Source: Desulfobulbaceae bacterium (GTDB taxonomy: Bacteria; Desulfobacterota; Desulfobulbia; Desulfobulbales; Desulfobulbaceae). Taken from it: a DNA stretch of 35,857 nt. The stretch spans positions 1-35,857 of the forward strand of contig JALSNC010000167.1 of NCBI GenBank assembly GCA_026987195.1, given 5' to 3'. This document shows, piece after piece, positions 31,354 through 35,857 of this stretch. Made by a program: the position numbers and the translations under genes. Position 1 is the first letter of the stretch; each line of letters starts with the position of its first letter. Below the pieces are notes generated by a model that searched no databases, was not told the DNA's origin, and saw only the letters and a list, made by a program, of their open reading frames with translations.

Positions 31354-33129
31354 ATGCCCCCCATCTGCAACCTGCGCGACTATCTCCATGTCCTGCGCCG
31401 TGAAGACGAACTGCTGGAGATCCGCACCCCGGTGGACCCCCACCTGGAGATCGCCGAAATCCATCGCCGCGTCATCGCCAGCCAGGGACCGGCCCTGCTG
31501 TTCACCAATGTCAGAAACTCCGGATTTCCCGTGGTCACCAACCTGTTCGGCACCCCGCGCCGCCTGGAGCTGGCCTTCGGCCGCCGGCCGCTGGACTTTG
31601 TCCGCCACCTGGTGCAACTGGCGGAGCACCTGATGCCACCGTCTCTGGACACCCTCTGGCAGGCCAGGCCCCTGCTCCTGCAAGGGCTGAAGATCGGCCT
31701 CAAACAGCGCCGCACCGGTCCCGTCCTCCAGTGCCGCCAGCAGCCGGCCCGGCTGCACGAGCTGCCGCTGCTCACCTCCTGGCACTCCGACGGCGGCGCC
31801 TTTGTCACCCTGCCGCTGGTCTATACCGAGTCACCCGACGGTCATGGCCACAACCTGGGCATGTACCGCATCCAGCGGTTCGACGACACCACCACCGGCA
31901 TCCACTGGCAGATCCACAAGGGCGGCGGATTCCACTACTTTTCCGCCGAACAGAAGAACCAGCCCCTGCCGATGACCCTCTTCATCGGCGGCCCGCCGGC
32001 CCTGATGCTGGCGGCCATCGCCCCCCTGCCCGAGGATATCCCGGAGCTGATGCTCGCCTCGCTGCTCCAGGGCCGCAAGCTGGACATGGTGGAGGATCCC
32101 CTCGGCGGGCACCGTCTCGTGGCCGAGGTGGAGTTTGCGATCAAGGGCGTGGTGCCGCCGCACAAGCGCCGGCCCGAGGGGCCCTTTGGCGATCACTACG
32201 GTTACAACTCGCTGGCCCATGACTATCCGGTCTTCGAGACCAGCCACCTCTACCACCGCAGGGACGCCATCTACCCGGCCACGGTGGTGGGCCGGCCCCG
32301 GCAGGAAGATTTCTATATCGGAGACTTCCTCCAGGACCTGCTCTCGCCGCTCTTCCCGCTGGTCATGAACGGGGTCCATCAGCTCAAGACCTTTGGCGAG
32401 ACCGGTTTCCACTGCCTGGCCGCGGCCCGGGTGGCCAACCGCTATCCCCGCGAGGCCTTTGCCGCCGGCCTGCGCATCCTCGGCGAGGGCCAGCTCTCGC
32501 TGACCAAGTTCCTGCTCCTCACCGACGGCAGCCTGGACGTGGCCGACTTCCCGGCCCTCTGGCAGCATATCCTGGAACGGATCCGCTGGGATGAGGACCT
32601 CTACGTCTTTGCCAATGTCTCCCAGGATACCCTCGACTATACAGGTCCGTCGGTCAACAGGGGGTCCAAGGCGATGATGATGGGACTGGGGAGGGAACCG
32701 CTGCGGCAGCTGGCCACCGAGTTCACCGGCTCCCTGCCCGACGGCTGCACCAGGCCCCATGCCTACCTGCCCGGCACCCTGGTGGTCCAGGGCGTCTCCT
32801 ATGAAGATGATCCGGAACTGGCCACGCGGCTGGCCGCCTGGCAGGGGATCGAGGAGTGGCAGGTGGTGGTCCTTGTCGATGCCACCGAGGCCGCCACCTG
32901 CAGCCTGCAGGAGTTTCTCTGGACCTTCTTCACCCGGTTCGAGCCGGCCGCGGACATCCATGGCGCCGGCCAGACCGTGCGGAGATTCCATGTCGGTCTC
33001 CGGCCGCCGGTGGTCTTCGACTGCCGGATGAAGCCCTGGTACACCGAGGTGCTGGAGGTGGACCCGGAGACGAAACAACTGGTGGACAGCAAGTTCAACG
33101 AGATGATACCACCACGATGGCGCTGCTGA
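31354..33129 (+). CDS. UbiD family decarboxylase, menaquinone-biosynthesis type
   Basis: A 591-residue decarboxylase expected to use prenylated FMN. Core motifs include LGMYRIQRFDDTTTGIHWQ, EVEFAIKGVVPPHKRRPEGPFGDHYGY with the active-site acid, and GRPRQEDFYIGDFLQDLLSPLFPLVM. GETGFHCLAAARVA and ILGEGQLSLTKFLLLTDG come next. Its length and the last motifs fit the ~600-residue group linked to the futalosine pathway of menaquinone synthesis rather than the shorter ubiquinone enzyme. That subgroup call is from memory. No UbiX flavin prenyltransferase gene is in the window. Its product would feed the quinone pool used by the Nuo complex. It overlaps rluB by 13 bases. Confidence 0.9.
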   Translation: MPPICNLRDYLHVLRREDELLEIRTPVDPHLEIAEIHRRVIASQGPALLFTNVRNSGFPVVTNLFGTPRRLELAFGRRPLDFVRHLVQLAEHLMPPSLDTLWQARPLLLQGLKIGLKQRRTGPVLQCRQQPARLHELPLLTSWHSDGGAFVTLPLVYTESPDGHGHNLGMYRIQRFDDTTTGIHWQIHKGGGFHYFSAEQKNQPLPMTLFIGGPPALMLAAIAPLPEDIPELMLASLLQGRKLDMVEDPLGGHRLVAEVEFAIKGVVPPHKRRPEGPFGDHYGYNSLAHDYPVFETSHLYHRRDAIYPATVVGRPRQEDFYIGDFLQDLLSPLFPLVMNGVHQLKTFGETGFHCLAAARVANRYPREAFAAGLRILGEGQLSLTKFLLLTDGSLDVADFPALWQHILERIRWDEDLYVFANVSQDTLDYTGPSVNRGSKAMMMGLGREPLRQLATEFTGSLPDGCTRPHAYLPGTLVVQGVSYEDDPELATRLAAWQGIEEWQVVVLVDATEAATCSLQEFLWTFFTRFEPAADIHGAGQTVRRFHVGLRPPVVFDCRMKPWYTEVLEVDPETKQLVDSKFNEMIPPRWRC

Positions 33130-33902
33130 CAGAGCCAATGGCCGGATCCGCTTCCGCGAACAGGGAACGTCTGCAGAAGGTACTCGCCCGGGCCGGGGTC
33201 GCCTCCCGCCGCCGGGCCGAGGAACTGATCCGTTGCGGCCGCATCTCGGTCAATGGCCGGGTGGTGACCGGAATGGGCCTGAGGGTGGACCCGGCAAGGG
33301 ACCGGATCGCCTTTGACGGCCGGCCGGTACGGCTGGAGAAGAAGGTCTACATCCTGCTCAACAAGCCGGCCGGCTATGTCACCACCCTCGCTGATCCCCA
33401 GGGACGCCCCATTGTCACGGACCTGATCCGCGATGTCAGACAGCGGATCTTTCCTGTGGGCCGCCTGGACCTGGACAGCGAGGGTGCCCTGCTCCTCACC
33501 AACGACGGCACCCTGGCCAACCATATCCTTCATCCCCGCTACGAGGTCAACAAGACCTACGAGGTGGAGCTGAAAAAGACCCCGGCCCGGCAGGATCTGC
33601 GCCACCTCGAAGAGGGGATTCTCCTGGATGGCAGGAAGACCTGGCCGGCCAGGCTTCGGATCCTCTCCAGGGCACCGGGCCGGACCATCGTCGAGATCAT
33701 TATCCATGAAGGCAAAAAGCGACAAGTCCGAAAAATGTTCCAGGCCAAGGGTTTTCCGGTGATACGCCTGAAAAGAACGGCCTACGGAGACCTGAAAATC
33801 GGTGGCCTGCCAAGCGGAAAATACCGTTTTTTAGGAAAAAATGACCTGAAAAAGATATTTTCAGGCAAAATTCCCTTTACAATCAAAAACATACCTGATT
33901 AA
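33117..33902 (+). CDS. rluB: 23S rRNA pseudouridine synthase, RluB/RsuA family
   Basis: A 261-residue enzyme that isomerises a uridine in ribosomal RNA. An S4 RNA-binding domain (RLQKVLARAGVASRRRAEELIRCGRISVNGRVV) precedes the catalytic domain. That domain has LNKPAGYVTT, the catalytic-aspartate motif GRLDLDSEGALLLTNDG, and IIIHEGKKRQVRKMF. The start MALLTEP at 33117 overlaps the ubiD end; an ATG at 33138 is also possible, and neither has a strong ribosome site. The exact uridine target and the choice between RluB and RluE/RsuA are uncertain. Confidence 0.9.
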   Translation: MALLTEPMAGSASANRERLQKVLARAGVASRRRAEELIRCGRISVNGRVVTGMGLRVDPARDRIAFDGRPVRLEKKVYILLNKPAGYVTTLADPQGRPIVTDLIRDVRQRIFPVGRLDLDSEGALLLTNDGTLANHILHPRYEVNKTYEVELKKTPARQDLRHLEEGILLDGRKTWPARLRILSRAPGRTIVEIIIHEGKKRQVRKMFQAKGFPVIRLKRTAYGDLKIGGLPSGKYRFLGKNDLKKIFSGKIPFTIKNIPD

Positions 33903-33904
33903 AT
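33876..33904 (+). promoter_or_regulatory. Candidate promoter of the HU-family gene
   Basis: TTTACA, 17 bases, TTAAAT, overlapping the end of rluB in an AT-rich stretch (33890-33930). The HU-family start is about 110 bases downstream. The match is moderate. Confidence 0.35.
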
Positions 33905-34014
33905 TTTATAGCTATGAAAAAATGTCCGCATTCCAGGAATCTTATCCACAGCTCCAGGCATGATCAACCCCAGGGCATACCGGATCCTTAACCCGCTGGA
34001 CAAGGGAGAACAGC

Positions 34015-34302
34015 ATGAACAAGTCGGAACTGATTGAAGCGCTGGCCGAGAAAATCAATGTCCCCATCCGCGAAGCCGCCTCCATCACCAACACCATCAT
34101 CGACACCATGAGCGACGCCCTGGCCCGGGGAGAATCCATCGAGATCCGCGGCTTCGGCAGTTTCGTTGTCAAGGAGTATGGCTCCTACACCGGCCGCAAC
34201 CCGAAGACCGGCGAAAAGATCCAGGTCGCGCCGAAAAAACTGCCGTTTTTCAAGGTGGGCAAGGACCTGCGGGAAAAGGTGGACCAGAACCGCAAGAAAT
34301 AA
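34015..34302 (+). CDS. HU/IHF family DNA-binding protein
   Basis: A 95-residue nucleoid protein that bends DNA. The start MNKSELIEALAEK, the motif IEIRGFGSFVVKEYGSYTGRNPKTGEKI that forms the DNA-gripping arm with its tip proline, and the ending FFKVGKDLREKV are diagnostic. The opening resembles IHF-beta, but the rest is HU-like, so I do not assign a symbol. A GGGAGAACAGC ribosome site precedes the ATG. It stands alone between rluB and the convergent rimO. Confidence 0.94.
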   Translation: MNKSELIEALAEKINVPIREAASITNTIIDTMSDALARGESIEIRGFGSFVVKEYGSYTGRNPKTGEKIQVAPKKLPFFKVGKDLREKVDQNRKK

Positions 34303-34370
34303 CGCCGCCGCTTCCCCCTTCGGCACATCCAGCGGCCGGCAGGCCCCATGCAAGAACGACGTTGAAAAAT

Positions 34371-34583
34371 CATAAAAGTCCAGCAGTACGCCATCCGGAG
34401 CCTGCACGCACCTGCACGCGCCCGTGGCTGGCCGCATAGCGGGCCATCGGAGTCTCGCTGCGCTCGTTTAGCTGTGCGGTCAGACACGCCTGGACAGGTA
34501 AGCATAGACTCCGAATCCGCGGCTCCAGTGAGCGCTTACACCATTGTTCTTGAAAAACCGGTGTTCAGTCATCCCGTGAGGGG
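34371..34583 (-). repeat. Dispersed intergenic repeat, family 1, copy A (longest)
   Basis: On the minus strand the element begins CCTCACGGGAT, inside the last codons of rimO. It runs through ACAATGGTGTAAGCGCTC, AGTCTATGCTTACCTG and AGGCGTGTCTGACCGCA, and ends CTGCTGGACTTTTATG. An internal inverted repeat CGGAGTC/GACTCCG (34448-34454 and 34507-34513) can fold the middle into a long hairpin. Copies B (16476-16607) and C (27060-27182) are shortened versions. It fills most of the 262-base gap between the convergent HU-family and rimO genes. No open frame of interest is seen in it. Confidence 0.75.
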
Positions 34584-35857
34584 TCACTTTCGATCTCACC
34601 CACAAGATCATAGGGATGGGCATCGGTGATGCGGACAGGAACGATCTCTCCCGGCCTGGCCGTTCCCGCGGTGATGTAGACGCAGCCATCGATCTCCGGC
34701 GCCTGGAACCGGGTCCGTCCTTCCAGCAGCAGATCGCTCTCCCGGCTCAGCCCCTCCACCAGCACCGGTTCCACCCGGCCCACATACTGCTGCTGTTTCT
34801 CCCTGCTGATGGCGGCCTGCACCTCCATTATCCTCGCATAGCGTTCCTCCTTCTCTGCCGCAGGCACCTTGCCATCCAGGGCAGAGGCCGCGCTCCCCTC
34901 TTCGTCCTGGTACCGGAACACGCCCACATGGTCAAGGCGCCACCGCTGCAGGAAGGAGACCATCGCGTCCACATCGCCACGTGTCTCGCCGGGGAACCCG
35001 ACCAGCAGGGTGGTCCGCAGGGCACAGTGGGGCAGCTCCTCCCTGATCCGGGCAAGGAGCTGATCCAGATCCCGGCCGCCGTAGCGGCGATGCATGCGGG
35101 CAAGCACCGGATCGCTGACATGCTGGAAAGGGATATCCAGATAGGGCACTATCCGCGGAGACGAGGCCATGAGACGGATCAGGGCGTCCGGGACCGTGGA
35201 CGGGTAGAGATAGAGCAGGCGGAGCCATGGAATCGAGGTTCCGGCCAGCAGATGTTCCACCAGCCGGACCAGGTCGGTCTCCCTGTCCAGATCGTTGCCA
35301 TAGGCGGTCAGATCCTGGGCGATGAGGGTCAGCTCGCGCACGCCGGCCGCCTCCAGACCGGCGGCCTCGGCTGTCAGGTCGGCGATGGTCCGGCTGCGCA
35401 GGTTGCCCCGGATCGCGGGGATCATGCAGTAGGTACAACGGTTGGAACACCCTTCGGTGATCTTGAGAAAACTCCGGAAAAAGGGGGTGGACACCCGGCG
35501 CGGGGTTCGCCGGTCCATCAGGTAGTCCGGTGGCTGCAGCTCCAGGGCGGGTGATCCGCTGCCGGCCAGGTTCCGTACCAGTTCACCGATCCGCGGCACA
35601 CCGCTGATGCCGACAAACAGGTCCACCTCCGGCAGCTCGGCGACCAGTTCCCTGCCGTAGCGCTGCACCAGGCAGCCTGTCACCACCAGGCGCACCCCGG
35701 GACAACGCTCCTTGACCTCGGCCAGCCGCAGTATCTCGTCCACGGCCTCCTCCACCGCCGGCCTGATGAAGCCACAGGTGTTGACCAGGATCAGGTCCGC
35801 CTCCTCCGGGTCCTCGGCCACCCGGTATCCCTCTTTTTCCAGGATCCCGAGCATCAC
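34565..35857 (-). CDS. rimO: Ribosomal protein S12 methylthiotransferase RimO, 5' end outside the window
   Basis: A radical SAM enzyme that adds a methylthio group to an aspartate of ribosomal protein S12. 431 codons are present and the first ~20-25 residues lie beyond the window: it begins at VMLGILEKEGY, which follows a DSE motif in the family. The N-terminal cluster-binding domain has NTCGF and VVTGCLVQRYG. The radical SAM core has the three-cysteine motif CSNRCTYCMIPAIRG. A C-terminal TRAM-like domain is visible (VLVEGLSRESDLLLEGRTRFQAPEIDG). VVTGC and the PEIDGCVYI ending separate it from MiaB. The last six codons (DPSRDD) coincide with the start of repeat copy A. Confidence 0.95.
   Translation of the reverse strand: MMLGILEKEGYRVAEDPEEADLILVNTCGFIRPAVEEAVDEILRLAEVKERCPGVRLVVTGCLVQRYGRELVAELPEVDLFVGISGVPRIGELVRNLAGSGSPALELQPPDYLMDRRTPRRVSTPFFRSFLKITEGCSNRCTYCMIPAIRGNLRSRTIADLTAEAAGLEAAGVRELTLIAQDLTAYGNDLDRETDLVRLVEHLLAGTSIPWLRLLYLYPSTVPDALIRLMASSPRIVPYLDIPFQHVSDPVLARMHRRYGGRDLDQLLARIREELPHCALRTTLLVGFPGETRGDVDAMVSFLQRWRLDHVGVFRYQDEEGSAASALDGKVPAAEKEERYARIMEVQAAISREKQQQYVGRVEPVLVEGLSRESDLLLEGRTRFQAPEIDGCVYITAGTARPGEIVPVRITDAHPYDLVGEIESDPSRDD

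Noticed and set aside
33766-33865. Three CCTGAAAA blocks and a perfect CCTGAAAA/TTTTCAGG inverted repeat at the end of rluB.
   Set aside because: They encode Leu-Lys codons of the normal C-terminus. The inverted repeat may be incidental in AT-rich coding sequence.
1-35857. tRNA, rRNA, CRISPR, insertion sequence or prophage genes.
   Set aside because: I read both strands for these and saw none. All long frames are accounted for by chromosomal genes or their shadows.

Overview
The window is a gene-dense, GC-rich stretch of bacterial chromosome. It has no rRNA, tRNA, CRISPR array or insertion sequence that I can see. The gene set suggests a Desulfobacterota organism, possibly near Desulfobulbales, living an anaerobic respiratory life. 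The signs are a complex I operon with MrpD-like subunits, a multihaem cytochrome beside a sensor kinase with a c-haem motif and a two-CW domain, and a UbiD enzyme of the menaquinone type. The taxonomic call is inference.

Region 1 (1-10183, minus strand) is a tightly coupled respiratory complex I operon, nuoA-B-C-D-H-I-J-K. It continues with a MrpD-like subunit, an 87-residue two-helix membrane protein, a second MrpD-like subunit with a NuoL-type C-terminus, nuoM, and the first codons of nuoN at the window edge. No nuoE, nuoF or nuoG is present, so the electron donor need not be NADH. The operon predicts four antiporter-like modules instead of three.

Region 2 (10419-20076, minus strand) is the most unusual part. 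A strong sigma-70-type promoter drives a tetrahaem cytochrome, a haem-motif sensor histidine kinase with a C-terminal two-CW domain, and a receiver-only response regulator. A repeat-containing gap with its own candidate promoter follows. Next come a receiver-histidine kinase fusion and, overlapping it by 40 bases, a 1414-residue protein. That protein has the ATP-grasp and phosphohistidine domains of pyruvate phosphate dikinase but no PEP/pyruvate barrel, and about 900 unassigned residues in front. Two small genes end the run. It reads like a redox-sensing phosphorelay next to an orphan phosphotransferase.

Region 3 (20315-26775, minus strand) carries a periplasmic alpha carbonic anhydrase with a clear terminator, gapA, an unknown 309-residue protein, a divergent glycogen synthase, chorismate synthase and shikimate kinase. 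Region 4 (27251-34302, plus strand) carries cbpA-cbpM, rmuC, a glycine-zipper lipoprotein, a YjbQ protein, a small acidic protein, a UbiD decarboxylase, rluB and an HU-family protein. The window ends with rimO (minus strand), cut at its 5' end.

Two dispersed intergenic repeat families run through these regions. Family 1 has copies at 16476-16607, 27060-27182 and 34371-34583, plus isolated copies of its 16-base end motif. Family 2 has copies at 6238-6290 and 31266-31317. Neither matches an element I can name.
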